Below, piece by piece: positions 22,041-33,108 of a DNA stretch of 64,000 bases. The stretch is from the NCBI RefSeq assembly GCF_007565055.1, contig NC_044553.1:102213858-102277857 (forward strand), in the 5' to 3' direction. This DNA is from Rhinopithecus roxellana. Its lineage: Eukaryota > Chordata > Mammalia > Primates > Cercopithecidae. A program made the position numbers and the translations under genes. Position 1 is the first letter of the stretch. Every line of letters starts with the position of its first letter. The notes under the pieces are model-generated. The model ran no database searches. It was not told the DNA's origin and saw only the letters and a list, made by a program, of their open reading frames with translations.

Positions 22041-23558
22041 AATTTTTTTCCCTTCAGAGTGTCTGGCACATAATATACACGTAAGCATGTATTAAATATC
22101 TAGTAAATTTATTGTTTCTTAACCACAAGGGTGTCTAAAATGCATATCTGGTAAGTATTTTTGAAGAAATTCCTCTATTGTGATGATAATTTCCAGTGAC
22201 AGATTTATACTCTGTCTTTCCAATTAATAGCAAATGTAGTATTTGAAATACTATTTATGGTCTTATGCTGAAAAATTTTTTATGTTGGAAAACTTTGTGC
22301 CAAAATGAGTTTCTGCCAGTAAAGAACACCAACTTTTAGGCATTTGTTTGCAATATGGAATTAAGAAAATTATCTAAGAATTTTTACCTCTGTTTGTTTT
22401 GTCATCTACTGAATGTTAACCTGTGTTATGCAGGGATTCATATTTTTTCAGTTTTGAGCTAACCACTTACAAACTTCACAGTCGTGTTTTGTTCTGTTTT
22501 GACTTTTTCATTGCATTTCATATTTCTGACTATATATGCTACCTATATGACTATATAGTGAGATGTATGACTCAATTTTATTAATATCATCTGTTTATGC
22601 CATCTTTATGTTATAAACAATATGAATCTTTTGGGCTACACAAGAAAAATATTAATATGATCTTTGATATTTAGCTCAGCCTGCCATTTACACAAAGCAG
22701 CTCAAAAGTATCTTGCTATATTTATATGAAATTCAAAAGTTGATGATTAAGAAACATTTTAAAGTTCAAGCACATTGCTGTTAGTAATAGCTTATAGTAC
22801 ATCTTGTTATCATTAACTAAATATTTTCTGATATTCAACCCTTGATAACCAAAAGCAGTGTTTAGACATGGACCATAATACAGGCAATTGATACCTCAAA
22901 ACTAAATAGATAGAGGCAGAAGTAGAATAGCAAAATGATAAAAATCAAATTCCACAACACCACTGAAGGATCCAAAGAACACTGGATAGCCACAGCTTGA
23001 TGATAGATGAGTAACCAGATCTAAACGCTCTGTAAATACCCTGTCATTTGAGAGAAGTCTTCTTGAATATCCCATTCTTCATTCCTGAAACATGACAACT
23101 TGGGAACCAAACTCAAGCTACAGAAGGTGTAGTCTTTTTGCCCAAGGCCACACCCTTGCTGACTGGATAAACATGGGACCCTTGTATCTGGGGATTTATT
23201 GTCACAATGCTAACGAATCACTGTTTTTGTTTTGTTTTGTTTTTACCCTTAGTTATTTTATCATGGCATTCCCAAGAATTGTCAGTTTAAACCCTAAGGA
23301 TCTGGAAAATGGTGATACTTTTTTTTAAGTCTAGACTACTTCAGTCTGCAATTTGTTTCTAATACGGTGTCATTTGTGCTTGCTCAGGATGAGACTCCTA
23401 CATTTAGTGACCATTTACATGTGATAATATAGTAATAAAATTAAGAAAATAATTCTACCTTTTAAGAAACTTATCCACAGGAACAAGAGACATGTCAATA
23501 TAAGAATCTCTAAGAACAAGAAATAATAAATGACTTCCTCCCCACAAACTGAAATTGA
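22041..23558. other. Unique AT-rich sequence
   Basis: No repeat or gene was recognised. The 78-codon frame at 23092-23328 includes a T-rich stretch of GTTTT repeats and no known domain. Confidence 0.4.
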
Positions 23559-23635
23559 CAATGTAGATATTTAAGCAGGAAATAGAATTTACGTATAAAT
23601 TTCTATTTCTATTTCCTGCTTAAATATCTACATTG
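23559..23635. repeat. Perfect 29-bp inverted repeat with 19-nt loop
   Basis: The left arm 23559-23587 begins CAATGTAGATATTTAAGC. The right arm 23607-23635 is its exact reverse complement, without a single mismatch. The 19-bp spacer is AT-rich. Neither arm resembles a terminal repeat of a family I know, and no target duplication flanks it. Confidence 0.97.
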
Positions 23636-23689
23636 CCAAGAATCAAAGGAAAGAAGACAACCATTTATTTATTCTACTCTGATTCTCTC

Positions 23690-23990
23690 TTTTTTTTTAT
23701 TTGTTTGTTTTTTGAGATGGAGTCTTGCTCTATCACCCGGCTGGAGTGCAGTGGCACAATTTCGGCTCACTGCAAGCTCCTCCTCCTAGGCTCAAGTGAT
23801 TCTCCTGCCTCAGTCTCCGAGTAGCCAGGATTACAGGCACGCACCACCATGGCCAGTTAGTTTTGTATTTAGTAGAGACGGGATTTCACCATGTTGGCCA
23901 GGCTGGTCTTGAACTTCTGACCTAAGTGATCCTCCTGTCTTGGCCTCCCAAAGTGCTGGGATTATAGGCATGAGCCACTGTGCCCTGCCC
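23690..23990 (-). mobile_element. AluS, full length
   Basis: A T-rich head with GTTTGTTT interruptions leads into a complete antisense Alu with S-type diagnostic bases (CACTGCAAGCTCC here, GGTCTTGAACTTCTGACC). The target duplication GATTCTCT lies at 23681-23688 and 23991-23998. Confidence 0.95.
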
Positions 23991-23998
23991 GATTCTCT

Positions 23999-24336
23999 TT
24001 TATTGGCCCAAGTTTACTCTGCTTTCATTGTACCTGAAGCAAGACTACCTGAAGCATGGGCAAAAATGAAGTCATTTCAGGAGTCTTCTACTTGTAGTAT
24101 ATGTAACCAGCGAATCATTTTGTGGGCTTTCAGAATGCAGGGTCTTAGCAGTTGTGATCTCTGGATAACCTAGAAGCCTGTATTAGAAGCTCTGAATTGA
24201 TTCTGTGTTGTTTGTGTGTAGAAATGTGCTATATTTCCACCAGCCAGGCCTAGACTGGATCCTTCCAATAGTTATTGAATTGCTTTAGTATTATTATTTT
24301 AAATTATTTGTTGATACTTTTGCAAAACAATTATTT

Positions 24337-24338
<2 letters not shown>
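23999..24338. other. Unique sequence
   Basis: No recognised feature between the AluS target duplication and the A30 run. Confidence 0.4.

Positions 24339-24368
<30 letters not shown>
24339..24368. repeat. Poly(A) run (30 A)
   Basis: An uninterrupted A tract with no recognisable SINE or LINE body upstream. Confidence 0.95.
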
Positions 24369-24372
<4 letters not shown>

Positions 24373-24572
24373 ATACCTTGCACAAATATTTAGACACAAT
24401 GGCTTTTTGAATGGACAGGTCTGTGGATAAGAGAGGCCCTATTTCTTTTATTTACTCCAGCAACATGGCTAGAGCAATCATGTTCTGTTCATTGGTTTGT
24501 AAGGGGTTTGACTTTGAGATGCAGACAGTTCAATAATTTAGAGACAGTGATGTGGAAAAAATAGTGGAAATA

Positions 24573-24866
24573 GGCCGGGCACGGTGGCTCAAGCCTGTAA
24601 TCCCAGCACTTTGGGAGGCCGAGGCGGGCGGATCACGAGGTCAGGAGATCAAGACCATCCTGGCGAACATGGTGAAACCCCGTCTCTACTAAAAAAATAC
24701 AAAAACCTAGCCGGGCGCGGTGGCGGGCGCCTGTAGTCCCAGCTACTCGGGAGGCTGAGGCAGGAGAATGGCGTGAACCCGGGAGGCGGAGCTTGCAGTG
24801 AGCCGAGATCTGGCCACTGCACTCCAGCCTGGGGGCAGAGCGAGACTGTCTCAAAAAAAAAAAAAA
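24573..24866 (+). mobile_element. AluY, Old World monkey type, full length
   Basis: The copy is almost undamaged from GGCCGGGCACGGTGG to its A tail. Cercopithecine variants are GGCTCAAGCCTGTAATC, AAAACCTAGCCGGGCG and GAGATCTGGCCACTGC. An exact 17-bp target duplication, AAAAAATAGTGGAAATA, lies at 24556-24572 and 24861-24877. The antisense frames of 73 and 81 codons here are Alu-derived. Confidence 0.98.
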
Positions 24867-24877
24867 TAGTGGAAATA

Positions 24878-25559
24878 ATATAACTAGTCAGCAATCCCTA
24901 CATTTCCTGTTTATTATTTTTTTTTTAACATTCTCATTCTATTTTAAGATACTATGTTGCTTAAATCCTCTTTCTGAACAGAATTGATTGTTTTAAAATA
25001 GGCTATTTGGTGATAGCTTTTTTTTTTTTTTTTTTTTTTGTAAGGGCAGTAGGGAAGGCAAACTATTGTTAAACTATTGCTATTTTGCAGTACTTTTAAA
25101 GAAGTAGTGAGTAGTTTTTGGTGGGTGGTTTGGTCACCAAAACATTGTCTCTGAGGCAGATAGAGAAGACTGCCTCTAGGATGTATGACAGATGGGGTTG
25201 ACTTCAGATTGCTTCCTTTTTCTTCTGGGGATTTAGAGGGCAGAGAGGGCTCACAGTGTGGTTCCTGCAGCTATAGCTGAGGAAATGGAGGGTGTGGAGC
25301 CTTGAGGTCCTGGAGAGCAGTTGTAGAGGGGAGCCTAGAATATGCATTTCTTGCTGCAATTCCAGGTTTTTCCAGAAAATGAGAGAGAGGTAAGAGGTCC
25401 AACTGGCTCATTTCTTCAAGTAGGAATTTACAAAACAAATAATTTGAGTATTTCCCTGCAATAAGAATGTCAGTTGGATGTTAGGCTGCGGGGCAACAAG
25501 CTGCTGACTCTACATCAAGTAGGGATTAGCTTGATACAAGAAACTTACTCAGTGTTTCC
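24878..25559. other. Unique sequence with T22 run
   Basis: No gene or repeat was recognised apart from a 22-T run at 25018-25039. The part at 25140-25400 is relatively G-rich. Confidence 0.4.
25018..25039. repeat. Poly(T) run (22 T)
   Basis: A pure T tract. No Alu or L1 body is recognisable on either side. Confidence 0.95.
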
Positions 25560-25650
25560 CATACTGCCCTTGAACTAGAATGCAAATTCCCAGTAGCCAG
25601 GGGCTGTGTCTGTTCACCATTTGCATCTCCTAAACATAATAGGTATTGTG
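25560..25650 (+). mobile_element. LINE-2 3'-end fragment
   Basis: CTTGAACTAGAATGCAAATT, then GGGGCTGTGTCTGTTCACC and GCATCTCCTAAACATAATAG, follow the L2 3' UTR (ACTAGAATGTAAGCTCC ... GGACCTTGTCTGTCTTG ... ATCCCCAGCGCC). Confidence 0.75.
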
Positions 25651-26024
25651 AATTCATTTGCTAGGGCTGTCATAACAATATACCACAGACTGGGTGGCTT
25701 AAATAATAGAAATTTATTTTCTCATAGTTCTAGAGGCCAAAAGTCCAGGATCAAGGTGCCAGCAGATTGGTTGCTGGTGGGACCTTTCTTCCTGGCTTGC
25801 AGATGGCAACTATCTTGCTATGTTCTCATATGGCCTTCAGAAAGAAATATATCTTCGGTATTTCTTCCTCTTCTTATAAGGATATTAGTCCTATTGGATG
25901 AAGGTCCTTCTTATGACCCCATTTAATTTTAATTACCACATTAACAGCCCTATCTCCAAATGTAGTCACATTAGGATTAGGGCTTTAACATATGAATGGG
26001 AGGGGCACAGTTCAATCCATAACA
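25651..26024 (-). mobile_element. MLT1-type MaLR LTR, antisense
   Basis: The plus strand is the reverse of an MLT1 LTR: GCTAGGGCTGTCATAACAAT, CCACAGACTGGGTGGCTTAA, AGAAATTTATTTTCTCATAG, AAGTCCAGGATCAAGGTGCC, CATATGGCCTTC, TCTCCAAATGTAGTCACAT and TTCAATCCATAACA. Nearly full length (about 375 bp). The 106-codon plus frame at 25606-25926 runs through it and is not a gene. It directly abuts the L2 3' end. Confidence 0.85.
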
Positions 26025-27164
26025 AGTTAATCAAAGTTTATTGGATAAATAATGAACAAAAAAAAATCATTGATATTATTCAGCAATAATATAAATGTGA
26101 AAGGTGACGTGTGGTTTTATAAAGGTAACTTGCAACAAATTACATGGTTCCAGATTTCCCAAAATACATTCTATGAAATACTAGTCTCCTAAGATGCTCT
26201 GTGAGAACATGATTTACAGTGTTTAAATAGATTTGGAGAACTCTGCATACTGTGTCCCCTTCTTGGAGAGTCGGACTGTACATTATCATTATCAAGTCTC
26301 TGATATGTACTTTGGAAAAGAAAACTGTTTAATTGTATTTAACCCAGAGTTTTCTTGTACATGTTGGATGCAGAATGTGTCCAGAGTCCCTTCCGCCACC
26401 TTTTTGAAGAAACCCATTGTTGTCTATTTGCCTGCTTTGAAAAATGCTTCAACCCATACTGCAGGCTAAAAGTCTCAGAGGTGAGGGAAGGACATCTCCC
26501 GTTTCTTCTGTTTTCCATTTACTGTCCCAATTCAACTCTAGACTTACAGAAAATAGGAATCTAGAAATGGACATTAATGTATAAACTTAAACTTGATATC
26601 ATGGCAATAACAATAAAAATAAAAAGTAAAAGTTGTTCTACGAAGCAAAAAAAATTAAATAGGGAACTGACTGTAGAAAGGAGAAGCCCTTTGTGTAGGC
26701 ATGGGGCCAGGCAGCGGGGAGGAAGTGTAGAGGAGGCAGGGGACAAGGTGGAGAATTCCTGAGAAAGAAAACTAGAGCTCATGGGAAAAATGACTTAACT
26801 TTTATTGTGCTTTAAAGACAAGTTTAAAGTTTATTTTAAATTGGTTTAGTTTACAGATGTGTTCACTTTCTAAGTAACTTACCTTATAATGTGAATTAAA
26901 AATCTTCCTTGGGATACATACAAACAATTTTCACATTCTATAAAAGTTATGTCTTGGGGTGTGTCCCTCACCAAGGTCAAGAGGAGAATGAAGATGATTA
27001 CATAGATGACTATAAGTCAAGATTAAAGCTTCTTATATGTATTATATTTCCAAGGATGAGAAGAGGGTTTTGAAAGGAATGTACTTTTGATTGTGGTAAC
27101 TGAGACAAGTCATTATCTCTCTTTTTCTTCCTCAAATAAAACTGGACTGATATTCAGACACTGG
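26025..27164. other. Unique sequence
   Basis: No gene or repeat was recognised. Overlapping frames of 60-78 codons at 26233-26782 lack domains. Confidence 0.4.
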
Positions 27165-27310
27165 CCTCTGAGAGAATCCAATTCTAATTTTGGCTTAACC
27201 AGAGCCCATCACTCGATCTCTCTAAGCCTTGCTTTCCTTGTTTGTCAAATGCAGCAGGTTGGGCAAGATGATTTGTAAGTTCTCAACTGGGTTTTCACAT
27301 TCTGTGACTT
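27165..27310 (+). mobile_element. MIR-family SINE fragment
   Basis: TCTCTAAGCCTTGCTTTCC, TTGTTTGTCAAATGCAGCAG and GTTGGGCAAGATGATTTGTA follow the MIR-type string 'CTCAGTTTCCTCATCTGTAAAATG ... GGACTAGATGATCTCTAAG', ending near CACATTCTGTGACT. Confidence 0.7.
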
Positions 27311-27399
27311 TATCTTTTAGACCAAGTGTTGTCTTATAGGGATATAATGCAAACCACATATGACAAATCCAAACTATTGAATAGGCACATTGTAAGTAG

Positions 27400-27640
27400 A
27401 AACAGGTGGAATTTATTTTAATAATACATTTTATTTAACATAATTTAAAATATTAACATAATATTTAATTAAAAATATTAATGAAGTCGTTTACATTCTG
27501 TTTTTAGTATTGCATCTTTGGAATTGGTGTGCATTTTATATCTAGAACACATTTTGTTCAACCTAGCCATATTTCAAGTGCACAATTGCCACTTGTGGCT
27601 AGTGGCTGACATATTTGTCAGCATAAGTTTAGACATAGAG
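27400..27640 (-). mobile_element. hAT-Charlie-like non-autonomous DNA element
   Basis: An AT-rich body (27410-27480) is followed by TCTTTGGAATTGGTGTGCAT, TAGCCATATTTCAAGTGC and CACTTGTGGCTAGTGGCTG. These match, in order, a common mammalian hAT MITE whose end includes AGCCACATGTGGCTAGTGGC. I am unsure of the family name. Confidence 0.6.
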
Positions 27641-28280
27641 AATTAGAAAGTCAAACTTTTCATCACAATTTGATACTGTGGAGTAACTTTACTCTGCTTT
27701 TCAATGTCGATCATTTGATGATATTCTTCTACTAGATGTCTGTTTATTTTCATTATCTTCAAGCAGGGTCTTATTCAATGATTCTTTATTATTATTTTTA
27801 TGTGTTCTCTGCTTATCACTTCAGAACAGTTTTCTTTGAGTGCAAACTTGTTAGCTACGCCAAGCTATCTGTGACAGATTTATAACTTGTGCCTGCAGAG
27901 AATGACAAGCATAACTGAATCCGCTTGTATGCTAATTTAGTATTGGAACTCATGCTACCATTATATCTAGGGAAAGTAAATAAAGCTATATACCAACTAA
28001 GAATTTATTGTTTTCTGACTTGTATTTTCCCAGTTAATTAGAGTGGCAAATAAAAAAAATTGAAGCCATTGACTTTACACATATAGTCTGCGCACCTAGG
28101 TGTGTCATAAATAAGGCAGTTCTTCTAGTTGTATTTGTAAAGAAATGTGTACATGGTGTGGATTTGAAGTCAGAATTGCATACTTAAGAACTAGGGTTTC
28201 TAAACTGATGTGTGCACACTTCTATCAGAGCTAAAGCCCCTTATAATGCCATATATTTTTCTGTGCTGTTATAAAATATT
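27641..28280. other. Unique AT-rich sequence
   Basis: No feature was recognised. Confidence 0.4.
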
Positions 28281-28428
28281 CATACTTTGGAATAATGATG
28301 GTCCCTTCTTCAAGGAAAAAGAAATATCTGGTTACTAACTCAACATTCCTTGAGAAGCTTTCACTATTTATTTCCACATACATATCATTTAGAATCGAGT
28401 AATGCCTGAAATGTGTTTTGGGTGCAAT
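28281..28428. repeat. Diverged tandem duplication, copy 1 (148-bp unit)
   Basis: Strings in this copy recur 148 bp later with substitutions: CCCTTCTTCAAGGAAAAAG / TCCTTCTAAGAGGAAAAAT, CTGGTTACTAACT / CGGATTACTAACC, GAAATGTGTTTTGG / AAAATGTGTTTTGG. The spacing is constant, so indels are few. By eye identity is about 70%. Confidence 0.8.
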
Positions 28429-28575
28429 ACTTCTAGGTCTTAAAGACAGTTCCTTCTAAGAGGAAAAATAAATATCGGATTACTAACCTAATAAAACCTG
28501 AGATGCTTTTGCTGTATATGTTCAGATACATATGGTTTAATATAAAATACCTCCTAAAATGTGTTTTGGATATCA
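28429..28575. repeat. Diverged tandem duplication, copy 2 (148-bp unit)
   Basis: Second copy of the unit at 28281-28428, ending after TGTGTTTTGGATATC. I recognise no repeat family. The short frames on either strand (65-82 codons) are of chance size. Confidence 0.8.
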
Positions 28576-30389
28576 CATTAGAGAGAGAAAATGTATGCAG
28601 GTGACCAGAACACTCTGGTTTCAATGGCACAAAAGTAAATCAGACCTAAAATATCATCAGATGTGTGTGTCTGTATATGGGAGAAACCATTCTGAAGCAG
28701 TGTGTGTCATGCATTTTGGAGCAGACATGGTAAATCATCCTAAGCTGAGGACCAGCTCTGTGTTTGTGGAGCAAAAACCCAGCCTTTCTTTGCTGGATAA
28801 TAAATGACCCCAGGGCTGGAAAGGAGTCAGACATTTTAGACCAGCTGAAGACAAACTATCTTTGAGCCCAGTGTTCTTAATTCACCTGTACACATCCCAC
28901 ATTATTACTCAGGTGCTAAGCAGAAGTGCTTTCTGTCTTCAAGACTGAAAGACTCTTTGGTTTAAATTATGAACCTTCTCTGGTTTTCTTTCAGAAAGTA
29001 AAATAAATGCTGTAGTGGTTACTTGTTGTTAAAAGTTGTTAAAATACACAAGTTCTGCCCCATTTCCAGTGAAATGCTGTGACTTAAGAATGCCTGTTTA
29101 TTGTTACTTGGTGTGCAGCTGAATTATGCAGGTAGATGTAATTGGATTCTGTTTCTTATTCCTTTATGCATTTCATTATCACTTATGGGCTGTTTCAAAA
29201 GGCTAGAGTTGAAACTGCCAAAGAGTAAAGTAGTTGATGACTTTTAGAAACTTTTGCTGAGCACATGAGGTGGGCCTAGGAGGGTTAGAGGATGTAGAAT
29301 AAAGTAATTTCTTGGCATTAAAAACAATTATTACTAAAGATAAATAGTGTCCAGAATGAACTGCTACAAGACAGACTGAAAAAATACTATAATATTATGC
29401 CAGATAAACACACATAAAATATTAAAACATAGTCTGAGCACAGGTTGGTTTGTAATAGTAACTCACTTCCATTATCTGTTGAGTTATGTTTCATGGTCAG
29501 GCCATGACACGCTGACATCCTGGAGGAATTATTGAGATTAGGGAGTGGCCATCGTTCACTGAACTGCTAGGCTGGACATTCGTTGAGCAAAACCAACTGT
29601 TACCTAGATTTTAATTGATTGGTCAGCTGAGAATTGTGATGACACACCTGAAGAAATTATTTAGGGAAGAAAAGTTTCACCTACCTGGTATTTAATATTA
29701 AGATATTTTTCTTAATTTTGTTTATACCAGGCAGGCAAAATAGAAGTTTAAGGGCACATGTTAATGCCATTGAAAGATTTAAAGACATAAACACTAAACT
29801 TTCATTGGCATTACTATTGCTGTTATTTATGTAAGGAAATATTTATTTACTGGCATTAATAGTCGATCAAATATAAGTTTACTCATGGTAAACTTAATTA
29901 ATTACATTTAAACTAACTATCCTCACTTTCTGTCTCCTGTAGAAATGATGGCTACTGGATACTAAATACATAAATTATTTAGATACAAGAGGACTTAATT
30001 CTTGAACATACCTATGGATAGTGAGATCCCTGACACTTTAAAGCTGTTAACATTGTATTTTAATGATATAATTCGTACTATACTAGTACAGTATGACAAG
30101 AAGTAAATTTGCATTTGCAAACTTGTCTCCTATGTGTTTAATATTTATAAGTAGTTGATAACATCATTCTACTTGCTTCTTGCTATAAATCTAAAATGTT
30201 TCTACTTACATCCTTGAGGTATTCACTAATTTATCTGATCCCTTTTTCTTGTGCTAACGGAAGCATTCACATAATAGGTACATCATAGGGCTAGAGGTTA
30301 TGTTGCTAGCTTGCTTATATTTATATATTCAAACTCTTATTTTGGACTTTGAATGGTGAAATTTTTTCAACTTTTTTTCTTCATTAAAT
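28576..30389. other. Unique AT-rich sequence
   Basis: No repeat or exon was recognised in this 1.8-kb stretch. Confidence 0.4.
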
Positions 30390-30975
30390 AATGCTAGTTT
30401 TTTATTGTGGCAAAATACACATAACATAAAATTTACCATCTTAACCATTTTTAAGTGTATAGTTCAGTGGCATTAAGTACATTCACATTATTGCACAGCC
30501 ATCTCCACCATTCGTCTCCAGAACTCTTTTCCTGTTGCAAAATTGAAGTTCTGTACCCATTAAGCATTAGCTCCCCATTCTCTTCTCCCCCAGCCCCTGA
30601 TGCCCCATTCTATTTGCTGTTTCTATGAATTTAATGATTCTAGGTATATACCATATATAAGTGGAATTGCACAGTATCTGTCCTTTTAGGACTGGCTTGT
30701 TTCATGTAGCATAATGTCCTCAACATTTATTCATGTTGTAGCATGTGTCAGAATGTCCTTCCATTTTAAGGCTAAATAATATTCCATTTGTGTGGATATA
30801 CTTTATTTTGTTTTTCCATTCATCTGTTGATGAATACTTGGGTTGCTTCTACGTCTTGCCTCTCATGAATAGCGCTGCTATGAACGTGGGGGTACAAATA
30901 TCTCTTCAAGTGTCTGCTTTCAGTTCTTTGGGGTATGTGCCCAGAAGTGGATTTTCTGGATCATACAGTTAAAGT
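30390..30975 (-). mobile_element. Old L1 (L1M) fragment, antisense
   Basis: TTATTGTGGCAAAATACACA, ATAAAATTTACCATCTTAAC, GTATAGTTCAGTGGCATTAA, CTGTTGATGAATACTTGGG and GTGGATTTTCTGGATCATAC follow, in order, the reverse complement of an L1M 3' UTR and the end of ORF2. The 75-codon plus frame here is the antisense of L1. Confidence 0.88.
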
Positions 30976-31829
30976 TTGTTTTACACAGGCTAAAAATGAG
31001 ATGTCTCACTTGGGCACATGGTATCAACTTGTATTTCTGCCTCTGTTTGTAGCAATATTCTTTACTTTTATGTCTCAGTTTCTCCATTAAGTGAAGGTAA
31101 CATACCTTATTTCTCAGTAGTTTTTAAAGGATGCTGGGGACATTTTCCCGGGGGACTGGGCAACCACCTCTTCTTATCCTCACAGGTGGTCCCGAAGAAC
31201 TAAAAATAATAATAATCAGAGTCAGGGGAAAGAGGTTTTTGTTTTGTTTCGGTTTTGGCTTTTGGTTGTCCTGAGAAGACTGACTAGGATGGACACTCCT
31301 AGAAAAATGAAGAAATCAACATGATTTGGCATGTTCTCAGCAACTGTACCAGGGGTGTTATGAAAAGGTCAAAATGATGATAAACCATCATATATTTTGG
31401 TTTGAAAATTAGAATTGATTCACACAACAAAAATAAACTGTGGTGGGATGAGTCAGCTTCAGGCAGTGGGCCTAGTTTTAGGGCATCTCATCTTGGGTCG
31501 GTGTTTGGCTTCTGAGCTAAGGGTCATTCTACTCAATAAAATGAGAGAAGATGGGACAAACTGCAAGAAAGGGAAAAACGTGAAATTTATCTTTGCTAAG
31601 GAGGCTACATATGAATTCTGTGGCTTAGAAATGCTTTACAAATGTTCATGGGTTTTCTTGTGTATTGAATAGGGCGTTTGTAGTCACTTGTTTATGCTTA
31701 CGTTGGAGCCAGCCCTCGGAGCCCCACCCTTCAGGGAGAAGACTGTGGAACAGATGTCTCTCTCCACAGGCCCTGTGGATGAGGAAGAAAGGAGATCCTC
31801 TCACTACCTGGAATGTTTCCTCACCCAGC
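30976..31829. other. Mostly unique sequence
   Basis: A weak MIR-like patch may lie at 31066-31112 (TCTCAGTTTCTCCATTAAG). The 85-codon frame at 31415-31672 has no recognisable domain. Confidence 0.4.
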
Positions 31830-32090
31830 ATGGTTTGCTAAGTGTTAGCCATCTCTCAAGGCCCAGCTGCCTCCTTCAGAAAGCCTTCCTTGATACCCTA
31901 TGCCCTCCACCCCCAACCTGACAACTCCTACCTCAAGCTGAAGGCAGTTTTCTTCCTCTGGACCCCCATAACAATTTCTCAAAGCCCGCTGGGACAATCA
32001 CTTTTGTCTGCTACTTGTCCACATGTCTTTCCTCCCCTACTAATGGCAGGCTCTGGGTTTGCCCTTGCCCCACAGTATGCTGGGTGTGGA
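31830..32090 (+). mobile_element. LINE-2 fragment
   Basis: CATCTCTCAAGGCCCAGCTG, CAGAAAGCCTTCCTTGATAC and the pyrimidine-rich stretch that follows match the L2 3' UTR (TCAGGTCTCAGCTC ... GAGAGGCCTTCCCTGACC). The 91-codon frame across it is a relic. Confidence 0.7.
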
Positions 32091-32816
32091 CAGGTATGGA
32101 CAGGATTCAGGATATGACCTTGACAACTGGCCAGAGGCACCTACATTTACCTCTGGTCACTCTTCAGTACAGAGGTCAACACAGGACCATGGCTCTGTGA
32201 TGTAAATGGAGAAAGATTAGAGCAGAATATTCATATGTATGCATTTGGGATTTCAGAGGGAGTTGGGTATCCTTTGATGGAAACCTTTTCTTGGAATGAA
32301 TTAGGCCCAATCTGTTGCCTCTTATCTCCTCTAATAAACTTAGTGGTGATAATTTTATATTTAATATAAACATATTTTACTATATATTTTTTCAATTAAT
32401 TAATCAAACTTATTACAGGGAAATATATTACTAGGAGATTTCTTAGCTGCCTTTTTAAACAAAGGCTTCTTGCTAACTGGAAGGCCCAGTCAGGTGGTAC
32501 AAGACTCATGCCCTGTTCTTATTTCCAAGCCTTGAGAAACCTTTCTGACCTGACTTTGCAGTGCTCTCTCAGGTTTGATACTGTGTAAGCTGCAAAGAGC
32601 CAAGCGGGACTCTCACTGGGTTACCTGGCATTTCCCCAAACTGCCAAGAGGACCAATTTACCAGGGGCAGTTCATCTTGGTCTCACATATCGCAGTAGGG
32701 CAGAGACTCAGAGGGGTAGAAGCAGCCCTCTAATAGTGTGAATACTTAGAATAGTTCATTTGTATGCTCTGAAATAAACCCCTACATGTCTGAGACATGA
32801 TATAAAACAAACCTAG
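32091..32816. other. Unique sequence, AT-rich at 32340-32420
   Basis: No gene or repeat was recognised. Confidence 0.4.
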
Positions 32817-33108
32817 GGCCGGGCACGGTGACTCACACCTGTAATCCCAGCACTTTTGGGAGGCCAAAGGGGGTGGATCACATGAGGCCAGGAGCTCAAG
32901 ACCAGCCTGGCCAACATGGCGAAATGGTGTTTTTACTGAAAATACAAAAATTAGGCGGATGTGATGCAGTGTGCCTATAATTCTAGCTACTCGGGAGGCT
33001 GAGGCAGGAGAATCACTTGAACCCAGGAGGCAGAGGCTGCAGTGAGCTGAGATTGCGCCACTGCACTCCAGCCTGGGTGACAGAGTGAGACTCAGTCTTA
33101 AAGAAACA
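32817..33108 (+). mobile_element. AluS, full length
   Basis: Both arms are complete from GGCCGGGCACGGTGAC to a decayed tail (CTTAAAGAAACA). The right arm has GAATCACTTGAACCCAGGAG. The 160-codon minus frame at 32730-33212 is antisense Alu plus flanks: it includes the typical Alu peptide (LECSGAISAHCSL) and is not a gene. Confidence 0.95.
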
